Assembly (NCBI GenBank): GCA_035551355.1
Contig: DASZNF010000078.1
Span: 1 to 64,000, forward strand
DNA from: DATATV01 sp035551355
GTDB lineage: Bacteria > Actinomycetota > Actinomycetes > Mycobacteriales > Pseudonocardiaceae
DNA: 64,000 bases
Direction: 5' to 3'
Below, piece by piece: positions 26,747-35,590 of the stretch. Each line of letters begins with the position of its first letter. The first letter of the stretch is position 1. The position numbers were made by a program, and so were the translations under genes. The notes beneath the pieces are model-generated. The model made no database searches, had not been told where the DNA came from, and was given only the letters and a program-made list of their open reading frames with translations.

Positions 26747-27627
26747 CCACTGCTGCCAAGGACGAAGGGACCTCCGTCGCGGTGCTCGGCACCGGGCTGA
26801 TGGGTGCGGGCATGGCCCGCAGCCTGGCCCGGGCCGGACTGGCTGTGCGAGCCTGGAACCGCAGTGCGGACAAGGCCCGACCGCTGGCCACCGATGGCGT
26901 CAGCGTGCACGAGGACGTGACCGAGGCGGTGTCCGGCGCGGACGTGGTGCTCACCATGTTGTTCGACGCCGACTCCGTAGCCGGGGTCATGAAACAGGTG
27001 ATTCCCGCGCTGGGCAAGGAAACCGTGTGGGCGCAGACCAGCACGGTCGGCCTGGACGGGACGGAGGAACTGGCTGCCCTGGCCGACAAGCACAGTGTGT
27101 CCTTTGTGGACTCTCCGGTGCTTGGCACGCGCCAGCCTGCGGAAGACGGGAAACTGATCGTGCTCGCCGGTGGACCATCGGCGTTGCGGGACAAGGTTTC
27201 CCCGGTGTTCGATGCGATCGGCGCGCGCACCGTGTGGGTGGGCGAGCGGCCCGGGGACGGGCACCGGCTCAAGCTGGTGGCCAACTCCTGGGTGCTGTCG
27301 CTGACCACCTCGGTGGCGCAGGCCGTGGCGTTCGCGCGGGACCTCGGCGTGCAGCCGCAACAGTTCCTGGACGTGATCGCGGGTGGCCCACTGGACAGCG
27401 CCTATGCCCAGCTGAAGGCCAAGTCGATGATCGACGGCGAATTCCCGCCCGCGTTCGGATTGTCCGGCGCGGTCAAGGACAGCGGACTGATCCTCGACGC
27501 GATGCGCGAGGCCGGTACCGACTCCCGGGTAATCGCCGCGGTACTGGCCGAATTCCAGGACGCGGAGCGGGCCGGGCACGGCGCGGAGGACATGGCCGCC
27601 GTCCTGTTCGCGTTCGGCGACAACTAG
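26743..27627 (+). CDS. NAD(P)-dependent beta-hydroxyacid dehydrogenase family protein
   Basis: A 294-residue protein whose ATG overlaps the dps stop (ATGA). The Rossmann motif VLGTGLMGAGMARSL is at about 13-27, and the substrate-binding segment DSPVLGTRQPAEDGKL and the catalytic-Lys helix LKLVANSWV follow the 3-hydroxyisobutyrate dehydrogenase pattern. 3-Hydroxyisobutyrate lies in valine breakdown, which fits the nearby branched-chain complex, but the family also includes succinic semialdehyde and imine reductases. Confidence 0.87.
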   Translation: MTTAAKDEGTSVAVLGTGLMGAGMARSLARAGLAVRAWNRSADKARPLATDGVSVHEDVTEAVSGADVVLTMLFDADSVAGVMKQVIPALGKETVWAQTSTVGLDGTEELAALADKHSVSFVDSPVLGTRQPAEDGKLIVLAGGPSALRDKVSPVFDAIGARTVWVGERPGDGHRLKLVANSWVLSLTTSVAQAVAFARDLGVQPQQFLDVIAGGPLDSAYAQLKAKSMIDGEFPPAFGLSGAVKDSGLILDAMREAGTDSRVIAAVLAEFQDAERAGHGAEDMAAVLFAFGDN

Positions 27628-27675
27628 ACATTCACCACCCACCCCGATATGGCCGACGCACAGAAGGAGCACTTC

Positions 27676-27861
27676 ATGAGTGACCAGGCGGAGAACAAGA
27701 CCGACGAACTGAAGGGCAAGGCCAAGGAGGCCGCCGGCAAGGCCACCGACAACGAGCAGTGGGAGGCCGAAGGCCAGGGCGAGCAGGCCAAGAGCAACGT
27801 GAAGCAGGCCGGCGAGAAGGTCAAGGACGCCATCCGCAACGTGACCGGCGGCGACAAGTAA
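27676..27861 (+). CDS. CsbD family stress protein
   Basis: A 61-residue, highly charged protein (DELKGKAKEAAGKATDNEQW, EGQGEQAKSNVKQAGEKVKD) of the CsbD type, usually induced by general stress. ATG 27676 has AGAAGGAG in front. A strong hairpin terminator follows. Function is unknown across the family. Confidence 0.9.
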   Translation: MSDQAENKTDELKGKAKEAAGKATDNEQWEAEGQGEQAKSNVKQAGEKVKDAIRNVTGGDK

Positions 27862-27880
27862 TTCTCGCGCTCGCGTGAAA

Positions 27881-27915
27881 CGGAAGGCGGCGGACCTCGA
27901 ATCCGCCGCCTTCCG
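27881..27915. terminator. Hairpin terminator between csbD-like and isochorismatase-like genes
   Basis: A 14-base perfect stem (CGGAAGGCGGCGGA and complement) with a 7-base loop, followed on the plus strand by TTGTGTTGTCGGGGTTTTT. It lies between convergent genes. Confidence 0.85.
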
Positions 27916-27933
27916 TTGTGTTGTCGGGGTTTT

Positions 27934-28497
27934 TCAGTTCTTGATGGTGGCGGTCCAGTCGGCGATGGTGGTCACCTCGGCTTGGCGCGGGAACACCTTG
28001 GTGGTCAGCACCCGGTGCACCTCTTCGTCGGCGTCCAGGCAGCCGTCCGCCAGCACCACGACCCGGAAGTCCAGATCGGCGGCCTGACGGAGAGTGGACA
28101 GCACCACGCCGCTGGTGGCGATCCCGGTCAGGGCAATGGTGTCCACAGCGGATGACCGAAGCACCATTTCCAGGTCACTACCGGCGAAACCGCTGACCCG
28201 CTTCTTGGTGACCACGATGTCACCGGGCCGCGGCGCCACATCGGGGTGCACCTCGGCGTTCGGGTCCTGCGCGGTGAACCCGTCGCCGCTGCTGGCGACC
28301 CGGCCGAAAATGGCGTTGTTCCCGCTGACTTCCGGATGCCCGGGCCGGAAGCCGAGCACCACGTAGATCACCGGAATCCCCGCCGCGCGGGCGGTCTCGA
28401 TGGCTCGAGCCAGCCGGGGCAGGTACTCCGGGTCGGAGTCGAAGCGTGCCACGATGCCGCGTTGCACGTCCATGACCAGCAGAGCGGTCTTCGTCAT
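27934..28497 (-). CDS. Isochorismatase-like hydrolase lacking the catalytic Cys
   Basis: A 187-residue protein of the isochorismatase/cysteine hydrolase fold. Asp10 (VMDVQRG) and Lys98/99 (TKKRVSGF) of the triad are present, but the nucleophile position reads TGIATSGVVLSTLR, with Val where nicotinamidases and related hydrolases have Cys. That resembles true isochorismatases, which need no Cys. ATG 28497 has GAGGA in front. A hydrolase of a small metabolite is likely; a nicotinamidase role is not. Confidence 0.85.
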   Translation of the reverse strand: MTKTALLVMDVQRGIVARFDSDPEYLPRLARAIETARAAGIPVIYVVLGFRPGHPEVSGNNAIFGRVASSGDGFTAQDPNAEVHPDVAPRPGDIVVTKKRVSGFAGSDLEMVLRSSAVDTIALTGIATSGVVLSTLRQAADLDFRVVVLADGCLDADEEVHRVLTTKVFPRQAEVTTIADWTATIKN

Positions 28498-28547
28498 GGG
28501 GCCGATCCTCGTTTCCTCGTCGGGGCTCGCGTTCCCAGGGCCGCCGG

Positions 28548-29423
28548 TCAGGACGCCACCGCGTCGCGGAACGCGGCGATGGCCACCTCGACGCACGACT
28601 CCGGGGACGTGTGGGCCAAGGTGATCACACTGCCGGTGACCGGGATCGGCGGGGCCAGCGGAATGCCCCGGACCCGGGCCGACCCCGCTTCGGTGAGTTG
28701 TTCGGCGGGTAGCAGGGTCCAGCTGTCGGGCGCGGAACCGATCTCCACGATGGTGTCCTGGGTGGTGCTGATCGGCCGGCCCAGCCGTGGTTTCAGCCCG
28801 GCGGCGCGCAGCGCGGTGGTGATGGCGTCGTGCAGTGGTGGATCGCAGTGCCGGGAGGGCAGGCGCAGGGTCAGGTCGGCCAGATCGACGAGGGTGACGG
28901 TGGTCCGGCCCGCAGCCGGGTGACGGGTCGACACGACCGCGTGCAACGGCTCCGACCAGGCGGGATGGACGCGCAGCCCCGGCGCGGTGATCGGACCGCG
29001 AGCCAGGGCGAGATCGAGTTCGCCCCGGCGCAGTGCTTCGAACCGGCGGATCGTGGGCAGGTTGACCAGCATGATTTCGAAGTGCGCGTTGTGCTCGCGC
29101 AGCGCGTCGATGCCCCGTTCCAGCCGCGCGGTCAGCCCCGGCGCCGTCCCGATCCGCACCGCCCGCGCCGGTCGCCCGGCCGCCTGGTGCACCCGGTCGG
29201 CCGCGGCCAGCGTGTCCCGCGCGGCCGCCAGCACCCGCTCCCCCGCGTCGGTCAATGCGACGGCACGCGGCGAGCGATCGAGCAGGCGAGTGCCGAGCTC
29301 CCGTTCCAGCCGCGCGATCTGCTGACTCACCGCGGGCTGCACGATGTTCAACCGCTCCGCGGCCCGGCCGAAGTGCAGTTCCTCAGCCACCGTGACGAAG
29401 TACCGAAGCGCGCGCAGCTCCAT
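28548..29423 (-). CDS. LysR family transcriptional regulator
   Basis: A 291-residue LysR protein from ATG 29423 (an earlier ATG two codons upstream is possible). The winged HTH covers residues 1-60 (MELRALRYFVTVAEELHFGR, LNIVQPAVSQQIARLERELG); the rest is a periplasmic-binding-type effector domain. It lies upstream of the isochorismatase-like gene in the same direction and is divergent from the F420-type oxidoreductase gene, so either could be its target. Confidence 0.92.
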   Translation of the reverse strand: MELRALRYFVTVAEELHFGRAAERLNIVQPAVSQQIARLERELGTRLLDRSPRAVALTDAGERVLAAARDTLAAADRVHQAAGRPARAVRIGTAPGLTARLERGIDALREHNAHFEIMLVNLPTIRRFEALRRGELDLALARGPITAPGLRVHPAWSEPLHAVVSTRHPAAGRTTVTLVDLADLTLRLPSRHCDPPLHDAITTALRAAGLKPRLGRPISTTQDTIVEIGSAPDSWTLLPAEQLTEAGSARVRGIPLAPPIPVTGSVITLAHTSPESCVEVAIAAFRDAVAS

Positions 29424-29524
29424 CCCCATCCCCCCGTTCCCACCTGCGACGATCACTTCATCTTATCGCTGTGCGGGGAAACTGGATCTCGCCAGATGGA
29501 CACCGCCGGGGTTGGACTGGATGC

Positions 29525-30406
29525 ATGCGGATCGGAACTCATCTCGTCGCCTCCGGCGACGTCACCGTGGACCAGGTCGTGGCCGAGGCGGCGGAGGTCG
29601 CGGCACGGGGCCTGGACAGTGCGTGGACCAACCAGCAGCCCGGCGGCTGGGACCCGTTGGGCATCCTCAACCCCATCACCGACGGCCCACCCGAACTCGG
29701 GACCGCCGTCGTGCCGACCTACCCCCGCCACCCGGTCGTGATGGCCACCGAGGCCCTCACCACCCAAGCCCTCACCGGCGGCCGCCTCACCCTGGGCATC
29801 GGCCCGAGCCACGCCTGGTTCATCACCGGGCAGATCGGCATCCCTTACACCGCACCGGCTTCGCACACCCGTGAATACCTCGAGGTGCTGTTGCCGTTGT
29901 TGCGCGGAGAGCATGTGCGCCACTCCGGCCGGTTCTTCACCATCGACACCCAACTGGCGATCAAGACTCCTCCCCCGCCCGTGCTGATCTCCGCACTGGG
30001 CCCGAAAATGCTGGACATCGCCCGGGAGCTCACCGGGGGCACCATCGCGGTGTGGGTCCGTCCCGACATCGTGGCCGACTATCTGGTCCCGCGCATGGGC
30101 GAGGGAAAGCGAGTGGTCGCCATGGTGATGGTCTCGGTCACCGACAATCCCGACGCCGTGCGGGCGAACATCGCCGAGCAATACGGGTTGGTCGCCGAAA
30201 TGCCCGCGTATCGGGCCTTCCTGGATCGCGGTGGGTTGTCCGGTCCGGCGGACACGGTGATCGCGGGGAGTGCGGAGGAGGTGTTGCGGGAGATCGGGCG
30301 GTTCCGGGACGCCGGTCTCACCGACCTGATCGTGACGCCGCAGGGATCGGCCGCCGAGCGGGCCAGGACGTTGGATGTCGCGGTTCACGCGAAGGCGGAG
30401 GGGTGA
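29525..30406 (+). CDS. LLM class F420-dependent oxidoreductase
   Basis: A 293-residue TIM-barrel flavin/F420 enzyme of the luciferase-like superfamily, similar to the TIGR03564 group. The N-terminal strand MRIGTHLVASGDVTVDQVV, the central ALTGGRLTLGIGPSHAWFIT and REYLEVLLPLLRGE are typical. It should transfer hydride to or from coenzyme F420 on an unknown substrate. No clear ribosome site precedes ATG 29525. Confidence 0.88.
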   Translation: MRIGTHLVASGDVTVDQVVAEAAEVAARGLDSAWTNQQPGGWDPLGILNPITDGPPELGTAVVPTYPRHPVVMATEALTTQALTGGRLTLGIGPSHAWFITGQIGIPYTAPASHTREYLEVLLPLLRGEHVRHSGRFFTIDTQLAIKTPPPPVLISALGPKMLDIARELTGGTIAVWVRPDIVADYLVPRMGEGKRVVAMVMVSVTDNPDAVRANIAEQYGLVAEMPAYRAFLDRGGLSGPADTVIAGSAEEVLREIGRFRDAGLTDLIVTPQGSAAERARTLDVAVHAKAEG

Positions 30407-30434
30407 TGGCGCGCCGACGGGCTGTTTCGGCAGC

Positions 30435-31601
30435 TCACCGATAAGGCCGAAACGCCTCCCGGATATCGGCGACAAGGGCCTCGGGCTGCTCCAGTGCGGC
30501 GAAGTGACCGCCCCGCTCGAACCTGCTGTAGTGCTGAAGGTTGTAGTGCCGAGACACGACTTCCTCCGGCGCCACCGAGATCTCCTTCGGGAACGCGGCG
30601 AACGCCATCGGCGTGGTCACCGGCCCGTCGTCCTCGGTGATCGGGTTCTCCCGCATGTCGGCGCGCTGCTCCTGATACAACCGCACCGACGTGCCGATCG
30701 TCCCACCCAGCCAGTACAACATGATGTTGGTCAGCAGTTCGTCCTTGCTGTGCACCGATTCCACGTCGCCGCCGCAGTCGCTCCAGGTGCGGAACTTCTC
30801 CACGATCCATCCGGCCAACCCGGCCGGTGAATCGACCAGCGCATGCGCCAGCGTGTTCGGTTTGGTTCCTTGAAGCTGCGCGTAACCGCTCTCCTGGGAA
30901 CGCCACTTCCCTTGCTGGGCCAGGTATTGACGCTCCTCCTCGGACGGATTGTCGCTTTGCACCCGCACCGTCGGCACGAACATGTTCAAGTGAATCGCCG
31001 CCACCGCACCGGAATTCTCCCGGCCCAGCGTCGACGTGACCATCGCACCCCAGTCACCGCCCTGGGCCACATAACGTTCGTACCCCAGCACCTCGGTCAT
31101 CAGCCGGTCGAACAAACCGGCGATCGCCCTCGGGTGCACGCCGGGACGGTTCGGGTGCGAGGAAAAGCCGTACCCGGGCAGACTCGGCGCGATCACGTCG
31201 AACGCGTCGGCCGGGTCGCCGCCGTGAGCCGCGGGGTCGGTGAGTGGGCCGAGGATCTTGTGCACTTCCCAGAACGAGCCGGGCCAACCATGCGTGAACA
31301 GCAGCGGCAACGGCGCGGGACCGGTCCCCCGGGCGTGCACGAAGTGCAGGCGGAAGTCGTCCAGTTCCGTGGTGAACTGGGGCATCTCGTTCAGCCCGCG
31401 CTCCGCCGCCGCCCAGTCGAACCGCTCGGCCCAGTAGGTGACCAGTTCGCGCAGGTACCCGGTGGGCGTGCCGATGTCCCAGGTGTCCGGGCCACCGTCG
31501 AAGAAGCGGGTGGCGCGCAGTCGGCGCCGCAGCTCGTCGAGTTCTCCTTGCGGCACCTCGATTCGGAACGGTCGGACCTCACGCGCATCGGTGCTGGTCA
31601 T
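30435..31601 (-). CDS. Epoxide hydrolase
   Basis: A 388-residue alpha/beta hydrolase with the N-terminal epoxide hydrolase (EHN) domain (RPFRIEVPQGELDELRRRLR). The oxyanion motif is HGWPGS, the nucleophile Asp lies in QGGDWGA, and the cap Tyr and C-terminal His (ERGGHFAALEQPE) are present. ATG 31601 follows GGGAGG. It opens epoxides to diols in the cytosol, for detoxification or catabolism. Confidence 0.93.
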   Translation of the reverse strand: MTSTDAREVRPFRIEVPQGELDELRRRLRATRFFDGGPDTWDIGTPTGYLRELVTYWAERFDWAAAERGLNEMPQFTTELDDFRLHFVHARGTGPAPLPLLFTHGWPGSFWEVHKILGPLTDPAAHGGDPADAFDVIAPSLPGYGFSSHPNRPGVHPRAIAGLFDRLMTEVLGYERYVAQGGDWGAMVTSTLGRENSGAVAAIHLNMFVPTVRVQSDNPSEEERQYLAQQGKWRSQESGYAQLQGTKPNTLAHALVDSPAGLAGWIVEKFRTWSDCGGDVESVHSKDELLTNIMLYWLGGTIGTSVRLYQEQRADMRENPITEDDGPVTTPMAFAAFPKEISVAPEEVVSRHYNLQHYSRFERGGHFAALEQPEALVADIREAFRPYR

Positions 31602-31698
31602 GCACCCTCCCACCCGGCTTCGTCGACTCCGTCACGGAACGCCACAGATCATCAGCAGGCTATTTTCGCCCGCCCCACCGGTCAAGACGAGCCCTCGA

Positions 31699-32567
31699 TC
31701 AGTCGAAGTGGCGCAACCCCGGCCACAACCGGGCCCAGTCCCCGCGCGGCTGCTGACACAGGAAGATGGCCGCCTTCTTGGTCGTCTCCTCGTTGTCCGG
31801 ATCGCCTGCTTCCTTGAGCGGCGCGATTTCCGTTACCCGGGACCAGAATCGGTGCAGGTAGTCCAGCGAGAACTCGCCGACGCACAGCGCGTTGTCCGGA
31901 GTCCCGGGCGGCAGGCTGAAGAAGCTGTCGGCATTCTGGCCGCTGACCACCGGCAACCGCAGACCGTCGGCCGGACCGAGGATCTGCAGCGCACCCGCCT
32001 CACCGTAATTCCCGGCGAGGATCACCGTGCCGGGTGGCATCGTGTCGGCCACCGCGGTGACCTGTGCGGCAACGCCTGCGACAGCAACCAGCGCACGCCG
32101 ATCACCCACAGTGCGATCAGCGGTGGTCCGGCCAGGACGATCAGGATCTCCGGAATGTGCGCCAGCACCGCGAGCATCCCGCCCTGCCGGTCGGCCAGCA
32201 CCCCGGCCATCTTCAGCGTGGGCCACCCGTTGACCGCGTTCCACAGCACGTACGGCAACGCACCCAGCACCGCCAGTGCCCCGGCCAGCCACGGCCCGGG
32301 CGTGCGCAGCACATCCCGGTGCAGCACCACCAGCGCCACCGCGATCCCCAGTAGCAGCCCGACCACGGTTTCCTTGTTCAGGGTGCCGATCGCGGCCAGC
32401 ATCCCGACCACCAACCACGCCCCGGTGGGGCGCGACCGCAATGCTCGGGCCACCGCCAGGTGGACCACGCCGACCGCCACCGCCACCAGTAGCACCGGCC
32501 GCCAGGGCAGCGGTGCCAGGCCCGGCCGAACGTCGGCCTCTCTGGTCACTTCTCCGGTATCGACCAT
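31699..32567 (-). pseudogene. Broken GT39/ArnT-type membrane glycosyltransferase
   Basis: Two frames on the minus strand encode successive parts of one protein. The first (from about 32567) has membrane helices and LNKETVVGLLLGIAVALVVL, then YVLWNAVNGWPTLKMAGVLA. The second, entered near 32040-32110, has TVILAGNYGEAGALQILGPA and PVVSGQNADSFFSLPPGTPD. Intact relatives run to about 500 residues; here the catalytic N-terminal loop and a central segment are missing and the frame shifts. It is clearly a pseudogene. Confidence 0.75.
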
Positions 32568-32612
32568 GATCCCCGGGCCCCCTCGCGTGTGGTCCCTCAA
32601 CACCTGAGACTC

Positions 32613-32637
32613 TTGACTGACTAACTTAGTCAGTCAA
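32613..32637. promoter_or_regulatory. Perfect 25-base palindrome, orphan operator
   Basis: Two perfect 12-base arms (TTGACTGACTAA and its complement) flank one base. TTGACT at 32613 could serve as a -35 for moeA-like transcription. No regulator gene adjoins it; the gene to the left is a pseudogene. Confidence 0.65.
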
Positions 32638-32706
32638 TAGATCATCGTCCGGCGGTAATCGACCGAGGGTGACTGGGCGGAAATGTCCGCCCGGTACGGT
32701 TTTGCC

Positions 32707-33906
32707 ATGGCTTCCGCCAGCATCACCTCCGAGGTTTCCCCGGTCAGCACCAACGTGCCCTGGCCGCAGGCTCGCGAGCTGGCGCATGCCGCGCCCACCC
32801 GGCTCTCCACCCACCCGGTCCCGCTGGCCAAGGCGGCCGGGCTGACGCTGGCCGAAGAGGTGCGCACCGCACTGCCCATGCCCGCGTTCGACACCGCGGC
32901 CATGGACGGCTACGCCATCGCCGGGCCCGGACCGTGGCAGGTGCGCGGTGTGGTGCGAGCCGGTGCGGTGTGGACCGGAACCCCGCTGAACGCGGGCGAG
33001 GCGGTGGAGATCTCGACCGGCGCCCCGGTGCCGGCCGGCGCGCAGTCGGTGCTGCCGGTGGAACACAGCTCGACCATCGGGGATCTGGTGCACGGCAACG
33101 CACCCGCGCCCGGCCGGCACATCCGCCGGGCCGGCGAGGACGCCCCGGCCGGCGCCTGCCTGGCCCCGCCCGGCGTGCGGATCGGCCCCGCGTTGCTCGG
33201 CCTGGCCGCCTCCTGCGGCTACGACGTGCTGGCCGTACGGCCGAAACCCCGCATCCGGGTGCTGATCACCGGCGACGAACTGGCCGCCAGCGGACAGCCC
33301 GGACCGGGCCGGATCCGCGACGCGCTCGGCCCGCTGCTGCCCCCGCTGTTCGCCGCGCTGGACGCGGATCTCGTTGACCTGCAACACATTCCCGACCACC
33401 CGGCCGATTCACTGGCCGAGTCGATCAACGCCGCTCGGGACGCCGATGTGGTCGTGGTGACCGGCTCGACCAGCGTGGGCGCCACCGACCGGCTGCGCCC
33501 GCTGCTGCGCGCGCCCGGGGTGCGCTGGGTGGTGGACCAGGTGGCCTGCCGGCCCGGGCATCCGCAGTTGCTGGCCGGCCTGCCGGACGGGCCCTGGCTG
33601 GCCGGACTGCCCGGAAACCCTTACGCCGCACTGGTTGCCGCGCACACCCTGCTCGCTCCGCTGCTGGCCGGGCTCACCGGCCGCCGCCTGCCAGTGCTGC
33701 CGAAGGCGCCGCTGACCGGGAACGTGCGCGTGGCGCCCGGGTGCACCCGGCTGATCCCGGTGGTGTGGGACGGAACGGCGGTGCGGGTCGCGGAGGGCTA
33801 CAGCGCGGCCTTCCTGCGCGGCGCCGCCCTCGGCGACGCGCTGGCCGTGATCGCGCCGGACTGGACCGACGGCGCCCCGGTCGCCCTGCTCCCGCTGGCC
33901 GACTGA
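32707..33906 (+). CDS. moeA: Molybdopterin molybdotransferase MoeA-like protein
   Basis: A 399-residue MoeA family protein. Signature stretches are PAFDTAAMDGYAIAG, VEISTGAPVPAGAQSVLPVE, VLITGDELAASG, VTGSTSVGATDRL and LPGNPYAALVA. It inserts molybdate into adenylylated molybdopterin in the cytosol. ATG 32683 gives eight more residues and cannot be excluded. No other moa/moe genes are nearby, so this may be one of several paralogues. Confidence 0.9.
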   Translation: MASASITSEVSPVSTNVPWPQARELAHAAPTRLSTHPVPLAKAAGLTLAEEVRTALPMPAFDTAAMDGYAIAGPGPWQVRGVVRAGAVWTGTPLNAGEAVEISTGAPVPAGAQSVLPVEHSSTIGDLVHGNAPAPGRHIRRAGEDAPAGACLAPPGVRIGPALLGLAASCGYDVLAVRPKPRIRVLITGDELAASGQPGPGRIRDALGPLLPPLFAALDADLVDLQHIPDHPADSLAESINAARDADVVVVTGSTSVGATDRLRPLLRAPGVRWVVDQVACRPGHPQLLAGLPDGPWLAGLPGNPYAALVAAHTLLAPLLAGLTGRRLPVLPKAPLTGNVRVAPGCTRLIPVVWDGTAVRVAEGYSAAFLRGAALGDALAVIAPDWTDGAPVALLPLAD

Positions 33907-33948
33907 CTCGGTTCGTTTGACGGGCAGCGAAAGCCGGCCTATATTTCG

Positions 33949-33972
33949 TTACGTACCTGTTTCGTTTCGTAA
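33949..33972. promoter_or_regulatory. Candidate operator of the TetR/NmrA pair
   Basis: TTACG-N14-CGTAA just before the TetR ribosome site, within an AT-richer patch that also holds direct copies of TTTCGTT. Position suggests autoregulation. Confidence 0.4.
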
Positions 33973-33986
33973 GTATGGAGGCGGCG

Positions 33987-34580
33987 ATGTCCGAGACGCG
34001 CCCGTCCCGGGGCCGGCCCCGGGACACCGGCCGGGACGTGGCGATCCTCGACGCGACACTGCGCCTGCTGACCGAGGTCGGATACGACCAGCTGTCCATC
34101 GAGTCGGTCGCGACTCGGGCCGGAGTCGGCAAGCCGACGATCTACCGGCGCTACGCCGACAAGGCCGCGCTGGTGGCCGCGGCGGTCGACCACCGCGCCG
34201 CGAGCACCCCGCCCGCTACTCGCTCCGGCGATCTCCGCACGGATCTGCTGACCACCGTGGGCTGGCTGGCCCGCGAGATCGCCGAACAGGAGGTCGGGCT
34301 GCTCGGCGCCGTGTTCGCCGGCATGCGCACCGATCCGAAACTCGCGGCCGAGATGCGGCGAATCCTGCGCCGCGACGCGGCGGCCATGACCGAGCACCCG
34401 TTCGGCGGCGCAACCGCCGAGCAGCTGGCGCCGCACGCGGCCGAACTGTTCGCCGAGCTCGCGCCGGCCGTCATCGTGCACCGGATCGTCATGGTCGGCG
34501 AGCCGTGCGATCAGCCTTTTCTCGAACACCTCGTCGACGACATCCTGCTTCCGTTGCTGCACCTAAGGACCCGATCATGA
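33987..34580 (+). CDS. TetR family transcriptional regulator
   Basis: A 197-residue TetR protein: HTH at about 20-65 (LLTEVGYDQLSIESVATRAG, GKPTIYRRYADKAALV) and a TetR_C_16-like C-terminal domain. ATG 33987 follows GGAGG. Its stop overlaps the ATG of the NmrA-like gene (ATGA), so the two form an operon and the regulator probably controls both. Confidence 0.92.
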   Translation: MSETRPSRGRPRDTGRDVAILDATLRLLTEVGYDQLSIESVATRAGVGKPTIYRRYADKAALVAAAVDHRAASTPPATRSGDLRTDLLTTVGWLAREIAEQEVGLLGAVFAGMRTDPKLAAEMRRILRRDAAAMTEHPFGGATAEQLAPHAAELFAELAPAVIVHRIVMVGEPCDQPFLEHLVDDILLPLLHLRTRS

Positions 34581-35431
34581 TCGTCATCACCGGCGCGACC
34601 GGCGCCCTCAACGGCGCCACCGTCGAACACCTGCTCCACCGCATCCCGGCCGACCGGATCGGCATCAGCGTGCGCGATGTGGCCAAGGCGCGGCATTTCG
34701 CCGAGCGCGGCGTCCGCGTGCGGCAAGGTTCCTACGACGATCCGGCCGCGCTGCGAGATTCGTTCGAGGGCGCCGAGCAGGTCCTGTTGGTGTCGCAGAA
34801 CAATCCCAGCGGCGACGGGGTCGGCCTGCACCGCACGGCGATCGAGGCCGCGGTCGCGGCCGGCGCCAAGCGAATTCTCTACACCAGCCACCAGAACGTG
34901 CGCCCAGACAGCCCGTTCGCCCCGGCGCGGGAACACGGCGCCACCGAGCAGATCCTGGCCGATTCACCGGTCGCCTGGACGGCGCTGCGCAACGGCTTCT
35001 ACGCGCACAGCCTGGATTGGCTGCTCGGCCCGTGGCAGCAGACCGGAGTCATCGCCGCGCCCGCCGACGGTCCGGCCTCCTGGACCGGCCGTGCCGACGC
35101 GGCCGAAGCCGCCGCGGTCATCCTGGCCGACCACGAGTTCGACGGCCCGGTGACGCTGACCGCGAGCCGCGCCGTCACCTTCGCCGACATCGCGGCCACC
35201 GCGTCCGAACTCACCGGCCGCGAGATCACCCGGGTCGTGGTGGACGACGAGCAGTGGGTCGCCGACCGGGTCGCGGCCGGTACGGCGGAACCGATGGCGC
35301 GCATGCTGTCGCTGTTCTTCCAAGCCGCGCGGGACGGCCATTTCGCGGATGTCGACCCACTACTCGGCCGACTCCTCGGCCGCGAACCCCGCACCGTCGC
35401 CGATCTGCTCGCCGCACGCATCGCGACCTGA
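34577..35431 (+). CDS. NmrA-like NAD(P)-binding protein
   Basis: A 284-residue atypical SDR of the NmrA/QOR2 type. The nucleotide motif TGATGALNGATVEHLL is at the N-terminus; ILYTSHQN, NGFYAHSL and the GRADAAEAAAVIL segment match quinone oxidoreductase 2 relatives. It likely senses or reduces quinones with NADPH. It is translationally coupled to the upstream TetR gene. Confidence 0.87.
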   Translation: MIVITGATGALNGATVEHLLHRIPADRIGISVRDVAKARHFAERGVRVRQGSYDDPAALRDSFEGAEQVLLVSQNNPSGDGVGLHRTAIEAAVAAGAKRILYTSHQNVRPDSPFAPAREHGATEQILADSPVAWTALRNGFYAHSLDWLLGPWQQTGVIAAPADGPASWTGRADAAEAAAVILADHEFDGPVTLTASRAVTFADIAATASELTGREITRVVVDDEQWVADRVAAGTAEPMARMLSLFFQAARDGHFADVDPLLGRLLGREPRTVADLLAARIAT

Positions 35432-35534
35432 GTCACCCGGCCCGTGCCAGTTGATGAACGGGTAGCGGCACCGGCGGTCGGCCGGGTCGCGCTGCCGGTC
35501 GATCGACCCGATTCGAGCCGTGTCCCAGGCCACC

Positions 35535-35584
35535 ACGAACATGTTCGTTCCGCACTTGTTCGTGACGAACATGTTCGTTAGACT
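35535..35584 (+). promoter_or_regulatory. Double palindromic operator and leaderless promoter of a TetR gene
   Basis: Two identical 14-base palindromes ACGAACATGTTCGT (35535-35548, 35565-35578) are 30 bases apart, about three helical turns. The second fills the 17-base spacer between TTGTTC (35556-35561) and TAGACT (35579-35584). The ATG at 35591 is seven bases after the -10, so the mRNA is probably leaderless. Confidence 0.75.
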
Positions 35585-35590
35585 GGGGAC

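Noticed and set aside
35432..35541. Minus-strand coding-like stretch (RIGSIDRQRDPADRRCRYPF)
   Set aside because: It may be a gene remnant, but no family is recognised and it overlaps the TetR operators; too weak to list.
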